Below, piece after piece: positions 21,093-29,486 of a stretch of 64,000 bases of DNA. Both the position numbers and the translations under genes were made by a program. Under the pieces are notes generated by a model, which saw only the letters and a program-made list of their open reading frames with translations, searched no databases and was not told the DNA's origin. The stretch comes from Chordicoccus furentiruminis (GTDB lineage: Bacteria > Bacillota > Clostridia > Lachnospirales > Lachnospiraceae), in contig NZ_CP048829.1 of assembly GCF_019355395.1 (NCBI RefSeq), positions 2,397,001 through 2,461,000 on the forward strand, in the 5' to 3' direction. Position 1 is the first letter of the stretch. Each line of letters starts with the position of its first letter.

Positions 21093-21883
21093 CTGGAAAT
21101 ATCATGGAACTCAGAGACGTCTGCTTCGCGTATGAGGATCAGATCGCGCTCCGCTGCATTACCTTTAATATCGCAAAGGGTGAGACCATCGTGCTTGAGG
21201 GACCGAACGGGTGCGGCAAGTCGACGCTGTTAAGGCTGCTCAACGGGCTGGTCTTCGCGGATGAGGGAACCTACCGGTTCGAGGGCAGGGAGATTTCGCG
21301 GCAGAGCATGAAGGACTCCGTCTTTTCGAAATGGTTTCATCAGCGGGTCGGATTCGTTTTCCAGAACTCGGACGTGCAGCTTTTCTGTCCGAACGTCGAG
21401 GAGGAGATTGCCTTCGGACCGTCCCAGATGGGCCTTCCGGAGGCGGAGGTGAAGCGCCGGACTGACGATGTGATCACGCTTCTCGGCATCGATTCTCTGA
21501 GGGAGCGGGCGCCCTATCATCTGAGCGGCGGAGAGAAGAAGAAGGTGGCCATTGCGTGCATTCTGTCGATGAACCCGGAGGTTCTCGTGCTGGACGAACC
21601 GCTGGCGGGACTTGACCGGCCAACGCAGGAGTGGCTGATCGGTTTTCTTCTGAAGCTGAAGAAGGCGGGCCGGACGATGATCATCGCCACACACAACGAG
21701 GAGCTGGCCGAGAAACTGGGAGACCGGCATATCTTCTTCAATGACCGTCATGAGGCGGAGGAGCTGCAGGTATTCTATCATTCTCACCGGCACTGCCACG
21801 TCGTCAGTCCGGGAAACTCGGAGGCGGAACTGGTTTACGAAGGGATCGAGCATCACAGCCATGACGAGGAGAAGGAAGGCTGA
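21089..21883 (+). CDS. cbiO: ECF transporter ATPase CbiO
   Basis: This is the ABC ATPase that powers CbiMQ metal uptake. It has Walker A GPNGCGKST, Q-loop FQNSDVQLF, signature LSGGEKKKVAI and Walker B VLVLDEPLAGLD. The 264-residue start at 21089 overlaps the cbiQ stop. The histidine-rich tail (YHSHRHCH and EHHSHDEE) could bind metal ions, which fits a Co/Ni system but is an inference. A strong terminator follows at 21941. Confidence 0.9.
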   Translation: MTGNIMELRDVCFAYEDQIALRCITFNIAKGETIVLEGPNGCGKSTLLRLLNGLVFADEGTYRFEGREISRQSMKDSVFSKWFHQRVGFVFQNSDVQLFCPNVEEEIAFGPSQMGLPEAEVKRRTDDVITLLGIDSLRERAPYHLSGGEKKKVAIACILSMNPEVLVLDEPLAGLDRPTQEWLIGFLLKLKKAGRTMIIATHNEELAEKLGDRHIFFNDRHEAEELQVFYHSHRHCHVVSPGNSEAELVYEGIEHHSHDEEKEG

Positions 21884-21940
21884 ACCGTCCGGGGCCGGAT
21901 CTGAGGGACCGGACTGGGGCATGAAAGAAAACGGAACGGG

Positions 21941-21979
21941 AACCGCGGCGGCTGCAGAAACGCAGCTGCCGCGGTTTTT
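21941..21979 (+). terminator. Terminator of cbiMQO operon
   Basis: A 15-bp stem (21941-21955 with 21962-21976, one G-T pair), a 6-base loop and five T residues form a strong Rho-independent terminator. It lies inside the upstream extension of the glycosylase reading frame, arguing that translation of that gene begins downstream. Confidence 0.85.
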
Positions 21980-22103
21980 CGGAAATCCGGCGGATCGGAA
22001 ACCGATTGGCAAATGGCTCCGGCCGGAATACAATGCGGATAAGGAACAGACGGAACGGGCGGCTGCATGCTTTGGAACGGAAAGGCGCGGCAGGGAGGAC
22101 GCT

Positions 22104-23108
22104 ATGATGGAAGTCGATACGAAAGGCGAGCTTTCTCTTAAAAAGATCGCGGAGAGCGGACAGACCTTTCGCTGGAGAGAAGAATCGGACGGCTGGTGGC
22201 GGATCGCGGCCTTTGACCGGGTGCTGCGCGCGCGTCAGGATGGCCGGATGCTTACACTGGCGTGCACGCGGGAAGAATACGAGACGGTCTGGCGGAGCTA
22301 TTTCGATCTGGATACGGATTATGCGGCGATCCGCCGCACCATTCCGGCGGAGGACGCATACCTGACGGAAGCCGCCGCCCGCGGCAAAGGAATCCGGATC
22401 CTCCGGCAGGATCCGTGGGAGATGACCGTGACCTTCATCATCTCCCAGCGAAAGAACATCCCGGCGATCCGGACCTGTGTCGAGAAGCTGTGCCGGATGA
22501 CGGGCCGGAGACTGCGCGCGGATTCCGGCCCTCTGACGGCGGAGAAAGCATCCGGAGGACGGCCGGGAAGCGGTACGGACAGCGGCGGCGAAGCGGAATA
22601 CTGCTTCCCGACTCCGGAGGAAATCCTCCGTCTCCGCTGTTCGCGGGCGGAGGGACGGCCCGAGGGCGAGGAGCCGCTCTGCTCCTTCCGGCAGGCCGGG
22701 TTTGACAGCTGCTCGCTGGGATACCGAATGCCCTATATCCGTGCGGCGGCGGAATGGGCCCGGGACCGCGGCGGACGAACCGCGGAACGGCCGGATCCGG
22801 AGTCCTTACGGGAGGGGAACGGCGGGCTGAGAGGGCTGGAAGCACTCTCAGACGGCGAGCTGATGGAGACGCTTCTCGGTATCCGGGGCGTGGGCGTCAA
22901 GGTCGCCTCCTGCATCATGCTGTTCGGATTCCACCGGCTGAACGCTTTTCCCGTCGACGTCTGGATGAAGCGGGCGCTAGAGACGCATTACCCCCAGGGC
23001 TTTTCCCTTTCTTCATACGCTCCTTACGCGGGTGTGATGCAGCAGTACATGTTCTGCGAGGAGAGGAGAAGGCATGCCGCGTCCGGCTCCTCCCGGAAGG
23101 AAAATTGA
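22104..23108 (+). CDS. Ogg-type DNA glycosylase (HhH-GPD)
   Basis: This is a probable 8-oxoguanine DNA glycosylase/AP lyase. The N-terminal OGG domain has SGQTFRW; the HhH-GPD segment has LLGIRGVGVKVASC, giving the catalytic lysine (GVGVKVA), and the catalytic aspartate in FPVDVWM. The 334-residue start at 22104 (or 22107) has a GGGAGGAC ribosome site; an in-frame ATG at 21921 would read through a terminator. About 30 Gly/Ser/Glu-rich residues are inserted between the N-terminal part and the HhH domain. Confidence 0.85.
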   Translation: MMEVDTKGELSLKKIAESGQTFRWREESDGWWRIAAFDRVLRARQDGRMLTLACTREEYETVWRSYFDLDTDYAAIRRTIPAEDAYLTEAAARGKGIRILRQDPWEMTVTFIISQRKNIPAIRTCVEKLCRMTGRRLRADSGPLTAEKASGGRPGSGTDSGGEAEYCFPTPEEILRLRCSRAEGRPEGEEPLCSFRQAGFDSCSLGYRMPYIRAAAEWARDRGGRTAERPDPESLREGNGGLRGLEALSDGELMETLLGIRGVGVKVASCIMLFGFHRLNAFPVDVWMKRALETHYPQGFSLSSYAPYAGVMQQYMFCEERRRHAASGSSRKEN

Positions 23109-23133
23109 CGTTTCGTCCGGATGCCGTTATTAA
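23105..23133 (+). promoter_or_regulatory. Probable promoter for LOG-family gene
   Basis: TTGACG (23105-23110), a 17-base spacer and TATTAA (23128-23133) would start transcripts near 23140, after an in-frame ATG at 23121. This favours the TTG at 23184 as the translation start. Confidence 0.5.
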
Positions 23134-23183
23134 TTGAACAGAAAGACAGGAAGCTGACAAACCGACTGAAGGAGGACAGATCA

Positions 23184-23687
23184 TTGACGATCACGGTCTA
23201 TCTGGGAGCGAACGAAGGAAACAGCCCGGTCTACCGGGAAGCCGTGGCCGAGCTGGGCCGGTGGATCGGCGAGAGCGGGCACGCGCTGGTCTACGGCGGA
23301 TCGGGAACCGGTCTCATGGGATGTCTGGCGGCCAGTGCTCTGGCGGCAGGCGCCAAAGTGACGGGGGTGGAACCCCGGTTCTTTGTGGAGCAGGAAGTTC
23401 AGTACGAGGGACTGACCCGCCTGATCGTGACGGAGGATATGTCCGCGCGGAAGGCGAAGATGATCGGGCTGGGAGACGCGTTTATCGCCTTCCCTGGCGG
23501 AACGGGCACGCTCGAGGAAATCACGGAGGTGATGTCGATGGCGGCTCTGGGCCGTCTGGACGACCCCTGCATCCTGTACAATCTGAATGGCTACTACGAC
23601 GATCTCCGTCATCTGCTCTTCAGGATGAGGGAAGAGGGGTCAGGCGCGAAATTTTCAGACAACAACAGTCCGATATGGTATACTTAA
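23184..23687 (+). CDS. LOG-family protein (cytokinin riboside 5'-monophosphate phosphoribohydrolase-like)
   Basis: The Rossmann-like LOG fold is seen from YLGANEGNS, YGGSGTGLMG and the hallmark PGGTGTLEE motif, which in LOG enzymes hydrolyses nucleoside 5'-monophosphates to free base. The chosen TTG start at 23184 gives 167 residues and has GGAGG eight bases upstream; ATG 23121 lacks a ribosome site and overlaps the promoter. Family members are usually about 180-195 residues, so the start stays somewhat open. The biological substrate in bacteria is uncertain. Confidence 0.85.
   Translation: MTITVYLGANEGNSPVYREAVAELGRWIGESGHALVYGGSGTGLMGCLAASALAAGAKVTGVEPRFFVEQEVQYEGLTRLIVTEDMSARKAKMIGLGDAFIAFPGGTGTLEEITEVMSMAALGRLDDPCILYNLNGYYDDLRHLLFRMREEGSGAKFSDNNSPIWYT
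23656..23684 (+). promoter_or_regulatory. Probable promoter for GH42-like gene
   Basis: CAGACA (23656-23661), a 17-base spacer and TATACT (23679-23684) preceded by TGG form an extended -10 promoter overlapping the end of the LOG gene. Confidence 0.5.
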
Positions 23688-23762
23688 AACAGCTCCGGCC
23701 CGGCGGCGGGAGAAGCTGTCTGTTTCAAAGAATTCGTTATATCGCCAGTGAGAGGAAAAAAG

Positions 23763-25373
23763 ATGGAGTTTCAAAAGTTTCTGTACGGTACGGCATATCA
23801 TCCGGAGCGGTACGCGGCGAGAGACGACCTGCTTCGTCAGGATATCGAGCTGATGAAGCAGCTCCGGTTCAATCTGGTGCTTCTGAAGGCAGACGCGCTC
23901 CGCTACGCGCAGGGCGTGGGAGGCGGCGAGCAGTGGCTGCTGGATCTGATCCGGGATCTTGCCGATGACGGAATCGAGACGGCGGTCGAGATCTCCGGAG
24001 CGCTGCCGTCCAAGACGCTTCTCCGGAAACTGGACAGCCATGATCGGGTGCGGTTCTTTCTGGCGTCGGAGGAAGAGGACGAGGCGACGGCCGCACTGGT
24101 CAGAAGACTGAAGGGCATCGGGCTTGAGAAGCCGGTCGCGGCAACGATGTCGAAGGATCTGATTCTCTCGGGAGACAGAGAGCTGGCGGACGCGGCGGAT
24201 ATCCTCTGCTTCAGCAGCAATCCGGACTGGGTGACGGGCGTGCCGATGGAGACGGAGCGGAAGGTGTCTTATCTGGAGGACCGGATCCGTGCCGTCAAGC
24301 ATTCCTCCTATATTAAATGCAACATCAATCCGGTTTCGACGAGGAGTTCCGGCGTGCGGCGTCTGAAGCGGCCGGGAACGCTGGCTCAGGAAGTGCTGCA
24401 GTCGGCGGCTCACGGCGCGAGAGCCTTTCTGTACCGGGAGTGGCGGCAGCCTCTGACCGGGCCGGACCGGTACGGTGACGCGCTGATCGGGCATTCGGGA
24501 AGAATCAACGACCGGATCATGAAGGAAGCCTGTCAGATCGGGCGGATGTCGAGGGAGCTGAACGAGATTGTCGATGCCCGGGAGGCGGCGAAGACGGCGG
24601 TGCTCCCGGGCAGCGCGGACGAGTGGCATGCGGCCTATCGGTATTACTCCGCGCTCAGAGAAGGCGGACTGCCGGTGGACATCATCGACCAGAGCGCGGA
24701 CTTCGCGGCCTACAGCCTGATCATAGCGCCGGGAATGCGGACGCTGGAGGAGGGAACCGCGGAAAAGATCCGCTCCTTTGTGGCCGGCGGGGGCACATGG
24801 TTCGGAAACCTGTCGCCTGCCTCGGAGGGAGCGGACGGAAGCTGCTTCGAGGGCGATCTGCCGTACCGGCTGACGGACGTATTCGGCATGCGGATCACGG
24901 ATTCGGAACGGCTTGCGGACGGGGAGACGGTTCCGCTGACCGCCTCGTCGGATTTCCGCGGCCGGTACGGGGCCAGCCATGTCTGCGAGCTTCTGACGGT
25001 CACGGACGCTGAAATCGTGATGAAGTACGACGGACAGTTCTATCGCGGTACGCCGGTGTTCACGAGGAAACAGTTCGGCAAAGGATACGCGTACTATCTC
25101 GCGACCGACGCGTCCGGCCCGCTGCTCGAGGATCTGTGCGGCAAAGTCACGGGCGGTCTTCACAGGATGCCGCGGTCGAAGTCGATGGAGGAAATTTCCG
25201 TTCAGCGTCTGGACAGTCATGACGCGGAGTATGTGATTTTCCAGAATTTCTCGGGGAAAGAGAAGCGGCTGCCCGTGGAATACAACAAGCTGGACGTGAT
25301 ATTCGGCTATGACCCCCTGCCGGTGTTCGGCGCGATGGTGCTCAAGGTTCCGAAAGGAAAGAGAGAAGACTGA
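23763..25373 (+). CDS. GH42-like protein, catalytic residues not seen
   Basis: The 536-residue product aligns in outline with family 42 beta-galactosidases: an N-terminal GTAYHPERY segment (like YGGDYNPEQW), the conserved LKRPG, QSAAHGARAFLYREWRQP and HSGRIN motifs of the barrel end, then the glutaminase-like middle domain (AYSLIIAPGMRTL) and a short C-terminal beta domain. It is about 100-150 residues shorter than usual. The acid/base Asn-Glu segment is not present, and the nucleophile position before LKRPG reads Asn187 rather than Glu. It may be a non-catalytic homolog. Start: ATG 23763 with GAGGAAAAAAG. Confidence 0.7.
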   Translation: MEFQKFLYGTAYHPERYAARDDLLRQDIELMKQLRFNLVLLKADALRYAQGVGGGEQWLLDLIRDLADDGIETAVEISGALPSKTLLRKLDSHDRVRFFLASEEEDEATAALVRRLKGIGLEKPVAATMSKDLILSGDRELADAADILCFSSNPDWVTGVPMETERKVSYLEDRIRAVKHSSYIKCNINPVSTRSSGVRRLKRPGTLAQEVLQSAAHGARAFLYREWRQPLTGPDRYGDALIGHSGRINDRIMKEACQIGRMSRELNEIVDAREAAKTAVLPGSADEWHAAYRYYSALREGGLPVDIIDQSADFAAYSLIIAPGMRTLEEGTAEKIRSFVAGGGTWFGNLSPASEGADGSCFEGDLPYRLTDVFGMRITDSERLADGETVPLTASSDFRGRYGASHVCELLTVTDAEIVMKYDGQFYRGTPVFTRKQFGKGYAYYLATDASGPLLEDLCGKVTGGLHRMPRSKSMEEISVQRLDSHDAEYVIFQNFSGKEKRLPVEYNKLDVIFGYDPLPVFGAMVLKVPKGKRED

Positions 25374-25380
25374 GCGCGTC

Positions 25381-25409
25381 TTGCCTAATCCTTGTGTTTT
25401 CGCTATAAT
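25381..25409 (+). promoter_or_regulatory. mscL promoter
   Basis: TTGCCT (25381-25386), a 17-base spacer and a perfect TATAAT (25404-25409) lie 63 bases upstream of mscL. Confidence 0.7.
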
Positions 25410-25471
25410 ATCTTTACTTCCGGCGGCAGGCGCAGCGAAGCGCCGGACGGAGAGGGGAAAGGAGACAAGGT

Positions 25472-25897
25472 ATGTCAAAGTTCATTGATGAGTTCAAGAC
25501 CTTTATTTCGCGCGGGAACGTGATGGATATGGCCGTCGGCGTTGTGATCGGCGGTGCGTTCAGCGCGATCGTCACCTCGCTGGTCGATGACGTCATAGGA
25601 CCGGTCATCGGCATGATCACGGGCGGAATCGATTTCGGCAATCTCGCGATCCAGCTCGGAAGCGCGAAGATCATGATCGGCAGCTTCATCCAGGCCGTGA
25701 TCAATTTCCTGATCATCGCGCTGGTGCTTTTCACCGTGATCCGGACGTTCAACAAGGCGAAGGAGCTCGCGCAGGGTCCGGCGGCGCCCGAGGAACCGAC
25801 GACGAAGATCTGCCCGTACTGCAAGTCCGAGATCGATCTTCACGCTACACGCTGCCCGCACTGCACATCGGAGCTCGGCGAAGATCTGAAGGCGTAA
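25472..25897 (+). CDS. mscL: Large-conductance mechanosensitive channel MscL with zinc ribbon
   Basis: MscL releases solutes on hypo-osmotic shock. The N-terminus has the family motif FKTFISRGNVMDMAVGVVIG and TM1; a second membrane span covers about residues 71-92. The 141-residue product carries a C-terminal extension with two CxxC pairs (CPYC, CPHC), a zinc ribbon not found in E. coli MscL. The ribosome site GGGAAAGGAGACA is strong. Confidence 0.93.
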   Translation: MSKFIDEFKTFISRGNVMDMAVGVVIGGAFSAIVTSLVDDVIGPVIGMITGGIDFGNLAIQLGSAKIMIGSFIQAVINFLIIALVLFTVIRTFNKAKELAQGPAAPEEPTTKICPYCKSEIDLHATRCPHCTSELGEDLKA

Positions 25898-25972
25898 GAA
25901 CGGAACAAAGCGGAAAAGACGGAGAAAGGCCGGTTCGGGAACAGACGGCCGGGATAACAGGCGAAGACAGGT

Positions 25973-26419
25973 ATGAATGAAGCGCAGAAAAGAGATCTGA
26001 TTGAGGAATGCATGCCGCTTGTGGACGAGGTGATCGAGGACCTGGACGACGGCGTGATGCCTTCGGAGGATCTCCGTCAGGAGGGAATGGTCGGCCTTGT
26101 GCGCGGCGTCGACTCCCTCAGCGAAGACCCGGACGAATGGGGCGGCCGTTCCGTTGAGGAGACGGTGAAGGAAGCGATCCGGGCCGCGGCGCTGGAAGCG
26201 AAGGACGCGTTCATCGAGCTGACGCGGAAGGACGACCGGCTGATCGCCCAGGTGGAGCTGCTGAATCAGAGCATCGACCGGCTGACGGAGGAGCTCGGCA
26301 CGAAGCCGAACATCGACGAAATTGCCAACGATATGGGGATTACGCAGGACAAAGTGATCGATATTCTGAAACTGACGGGAGAAGATCTTGACGAGAGTAA
26401 GCAGCGGAAGCCTGAATAA
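25973..26419 (+). CDS. Sigma-70-like protein with regions 2 and 3 only
   Basis: The 148-residue acidic protein contains a segment resembling sigma-70 region 2.1-2.2 (residues 11-46, EDLRQEGMVGLVRGVDSL) and a clear region 3-like helix set at about 99-135 (ELGTKPNIDEIANDMGIT). The aromatic/basic region 2.3-2.4 that melts and reads the -10 box is not recognisable, and region 4 is absent. It may bind RNA polymerase core without normal promoter recognition; this is inference. It lies between mscL and a TetR gene, 9 bases before the latter. Confidence 0.6.
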   Translation: MNEAQKRDLIEECMPLVDEVIEDLDDGVMPSEDLRQEGMVGLVRGVDSLSEDPDEWGGRSVEETVKEAIRAAALEAKDAFIELTRKDDRLIAQVELLNQSIDRLTEELGTKPNIDEIANDMGITQDKVIDILKLTGEDLDESKQRKPE

Positions 26420-26428
26420 GGACAGCTG

Positions 26429-27064
26429 ATGGAAGAACGCAGGGATATCGAAAAGGCTCTGGCCGCGTCTCTCAAAAGACTGGCGGTAAGCAAACCATTT
26501 GAAAAAATCACGATCAAGCAGATCACGGACGGAGCGGGTGTGATACGGGTTACGTTCTACAACCATTTTCAGGATAAGTACGACCTGCTGGAATGGATTG
26601 TCCGGACGGAAATTCTGGAACCTGTGCGGATCCTTCTGGCGAACGGGATGTATCGGGAATCCGTGATCCTGATCTTCACCAATCTGCGGAAGGAGAAGGA
26701 GTTTTATACCCACATCGTCAATCTGGAGGGACAGAACTCCTTTCAGGATATCTGCAGGGCAAGCATCCGGAAGCTGCTGTACAGCCTTTTCAGTGAGGTG
26801 ACGGGGCCGGTCGGAGAGAATCCGCTGCATCCCTGGATGACGCCGGAGTACCTCGCCGATTATTACGCGCAGTCGATGACCTTCGTCGTCCTGCACTGGA
26901 TCCGCTCGGGAATGGCAGTCTCACCGGAGGAGGTCGCGACGATTTACGAGTATATCGCGACGCGCTCGATGTGGGATGTGCTCAAGGAGCTCCGGTCGCA
27001 GACGGCGGGACGCCTCACCGGGAAACTGACCGGACCGGGCGGAGGCGATACAGGAGACAGTTGA
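26429..27064 (+). CDS. TetR/AcrR family transcriptional regulator
   Basis: The N-terminal TetR helix-turn-helix is at residues 22-53 (KITIKQITDGAGVIRVTFYNHF), and the C-terminal half is a helical ligand domain of the DhaS-like type. The 211-residue product probably regulates the downstream MMPL transporter and repeat protein. A perfect palindrome GACAGATCTGTC begins 7 bases after its stop. Ribosome site AAGGACAG. It closely follows the sigma-like gene and may be co-transcribed with it. Confidence 0.85.
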   Translation: MEERRDIEKALAASLKRLAVSKPFEKITIKQITDGAGVIRVTFYNHFQDKYDLLEWIVRTEILEPVRILLANGMYRESVILIFTNLRKEKEFYTHIVNLEGQNSFQDICRASIRKLLYSLFSEVTGPVGENPLHPWMTPEYLADYYAQSMTFVVLHWIRSGMAVSPEEVATIYEYIATRSMWDVLKELRSQTAGRLTGKLTGPGGGDTGDS

Positions 27065-27070
27065 CATTCA

Positions 27071-27100
27071 GACAGATCTGTCCGGGCGGATAGACAGATC
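27071..27100. promoter_or_regulatory. Candidate TetR operator (palindrome plus repeat)
   Basis: GACAGATCTGTC (27071-27082) is a perfect 12-bp palindrome; GACAGATC recurs at 27093-27100, 22 bases on (two helical turns). A related GACACCTGTC lies at 27146-27155. All are between tetR and the MMPL gene. Confidence 0.45.
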
Positions 27101-27134
27101 AGCCGATTTGTAAAACGGAATTCGACAAGAGAAG

Positions 27135-27168
27135 GGGATTGGATAGACACCTGTCCGGTCCCTTTTTT
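27135..27168 (+). terminator. Terminator after tetR
   Basis: Arms 27135-27143 and 27154-27162 pair over 9 bases with two G-T pairs, followed by six T residues at 27163-27168. Confidence 0.55.
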
Positions 27169-27338
27169 GTATACTGTTTCACGCGGAAAAGAATCCGGCG
27201 GCTGCATGTTCCGGAAAAAAAACGGCGCAGGACATCCCGCGGAGGACAGTGACGGGCGTCCGGATCGGACGGAACGGGCCCGGATGGATCGCTTTTCCGG
27301 GCAACATGTAAAAGAAAGGCAAGAGAGGGAAGACGACG

Positions 27339-29468
27339 ATGCGAAATCTTGGCAAGGCAGTTGTGAAGGCCAGATTTGTGATTCTGGCGGTGGCGATCGC
27401 ACTCCTGATCCCGTCTTACTGGGGCTACACGCATACCAGAATCAACTATGATATGCTGACGTATCTGCCGAAAACGCTCGATACGATGCGGGGGCAGGAC
27501 ATCCTGGAGGACGAGTTCGGAACCGGCGCGATCTCGATGGTGATTGTCGACGGCAAAAGCGAGAAGACGGTCGCGGAGCTGAAAAAGAAGATCGAGAAGG
27601 TGCCGCATGTGAACAACGTGATCTGGTACGATAGCTTCGCGGATCTTTCCGTTCCGATGGAGATGCTGCCGGACAAGGTGCGGGAAGCCTTCAACAAGGG
27701 CGATGCGACGCTGATGGCGGTCACCTTCGATACGACCACCTCGGACGACGGGACGCTGGAAGGCATCAGGAAGATCCGCTCGATTCTCGACAGGCAGTGC
27801 TACGTCCAGGGCGTCTCGGCCGTGCTGGAGGACACGAAGGAGATGGCGGAGAAGGAGGAGCCGGTCTATGTGGGACTCGCCGTTCTGCTGGCGACGATCG
27901 TGACGGCCCTCAGCATGGATACCTTCCTCGCGCCGATCCTGTTCCTGCTGTCGATCGGGATGGCGATCATCTACAACCTCGGAAGCAATCTGCTGATGGG
28001 GCAGATCTCTTATGTGACGAAGGCGCTGGCCGCGGTTCTCCAGCTGGGCGTGACGATGGATTACTCGATCTTCCTGTGGCACAGCTTTAAGGAGAATGAG
28101 GCGCGGTACCCCGGAAATCCAAACACGGCGATGGCGCGGGCGATCAACGCGACGCTGCAGTCGGTCATCGGCTCATCCATCACGACGATCGCGGGCTTCG
28201 CGGCCCTCTGCTTCATGACCTTCAGCTTCGGCCTTGACGTGGGGATTGTCATGATGAAAGGCGTGGCGCTGGGCGTCGTGTCCTGCGTGACGATTCTGCC
28301 GTCGCTGATACTCCTGTTTGAGAAGGCCATCGAAAAAACACGGCATAAGCCGCTGATGCCGTCGCTGAAGAAGCTGCCGGCGTTCGTGCAGAAGCATTAC
28401 AAGGGAATCCTGATCGCCTTCGCGGTGATGTGGATCCCGGCGGCGTACGGTCAGTCCCACACGGCGGTCTATTACAATCTGGACAAGACGCTTCCGAAGA
28501 GCCTTCCCTCGGTTCAGGCGAACGATAAGCTGAAGGACGACTTCGACATGAGTGCCACGATGATGGTGCTGGCCGACGAGAACCTGCCGACGAAGACCAC
28601 GGCGGAGATGTGCGACAGCCTGAAGGATGTCAGAGGCGTCAAATCCGTGATCGGACTGGACGCGTTCCTGGGCGGCGGTCTTCCGCGTGAGGTGCTGCCG
28701 GACGATATCTATAACAAGCTTAATTCAAAGAACTGGAAACTGATTCTGCTGACAAGTCAGTACGCGACCGGAAGCGATGAGGTGAACAGCCAGATCAATA
28801 CACTGAACAGTGTGCTGGACAAGTACGACAGGAAGGCGCTGCTGATCGGCGACGCACCCTGCACGAAGGATCTGGTCAACATCGCGAACCACGACTTCAA
28901 CGTCGTCAACTGGGCGTCGATCCTGATCATCTTCTTCATCATCGCGTTCGTTTTCAAATCGGCGTCGCTGCCGTTCCTGCTGGTTGTGCTGATCGAGGGC
29001 GCGATCTTCATCAATATGGCCGTCCCCTACTATACGGGCGAGGCGCTTCCGTTCATCGCGTCCATCGTCATCGGAACGATTCAGCTCGGGTCGACCGTTG
29101 ATTACGCGATCCTGATAACAAGCCGGTATCAGACCGAGCGATTTTCAGGAAAGACGAAGAACGATGCGATCTACATCGCGCACAGCACCTCGATTCAGAG
29201 CATTCTGTGCAGCGGGTTCACGTTCTTCGCGGCAACCTTCGGCGTCGGACTTTATTCCAATATTTCTCTGATCTCCTCGATGTGCACGCTTCTTGCGCGC
29301 GGCGCGCTGATCAGTACGTTCCTCGTCATTACCGTTCTGCCGGCGATCCTGATGCTCTTCGATCCGCTGATCGTCCGCACGAGCCGGGGGTTCATTCCTT
29401 CGAAGAAAACCAGACGGCAGATCAGGGCGGAGAAACGGCAGTCACAGAATCCGGTTTCGGAGCAATAA
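27339..29468 (+). CDS. MMPL-family RND transporter
   Basis: The 709-residue membrane protein has the RND/MMPL layout: TM1 at about 11-29, a large extracellular loop, five clustered spans (about 175-345), a second single span near 350-370, a second loop and a final cluster (about 520-690). The two halves are similar. It lacks the outer-membrane partners of Gram-negative RND pumps, as expected for this family (YdfJ-like). It is followed 18 bases later by the secreted repeat protein, with which it probably functions. Confidence 0.85.
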   Translation: MRNLGKAVVKARFVILAVAIALLIPSYWGYTHTRINYDMLTYLPKTLDTMRGQDILEDEFGTGAISMVIVDGKSEKTVAELKKKIEKVPHVNNVIWYDSFADLSVPMEMLPDKVREAFNKGDATLMAVTFDTTTSDDGTLEGIRKIRSILDRQCYVQGVSAVLEDTKEMAEKEEPVYVGLAVLLATIVTALSMDTFLAPILFLLSIGMAIIYNLGSNLLMGQISYVTKALAAVLQLGVTMDYSIFLWHSFKENEARYPGNPNTAMARAINATLQSVIGSSITTIAGFAALCFMTFSFGLDVGIVMMKGVALGVVSCVTILPSLILLFEKAIEKTRHKPLMPSLKKLPAFVQKHYKGILIAFAVMWIPAAYGQSHTAVYYNLDKTLPKSLPSVQANDKLKDDFDMSATMMVLADENLPTKTTAEMCDSLKDVRGVKSVIGLDAFLGGGLPREVLPDDIYNKLNSKNWKLILLTSQYATGSDEVNSQINTLNSVLDKYDRKALLIGDAPCTKDLVNIANHDFNVVNWASILIIFFIIAFVFKSASLPFLLVVLIEGAIFINMAVPYYTGEALPFIASIVIGTIQLGSTVDYAILITSRYQTERFSGKTKNDAIYIAHSTSIQSILCSGFTFFAATFGVGLYSNISLISSMCTLLARGALISTFLVITVLPAILMLFDPLIVRTSRGFIPSKKTRRQIRAEKRQSQNPVSEQ

Positions 29469-29486
29469 AGAAAGGAATGGTACAGG

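Noticed and set aside
21921-22103. N-terminal extension of the DNA glycosylase from ATG 21921
   Set aside because: It would read through the strong terminator at 21941-21979 and shows no conserved domain; ATG 22104 has a much better ribosome site.
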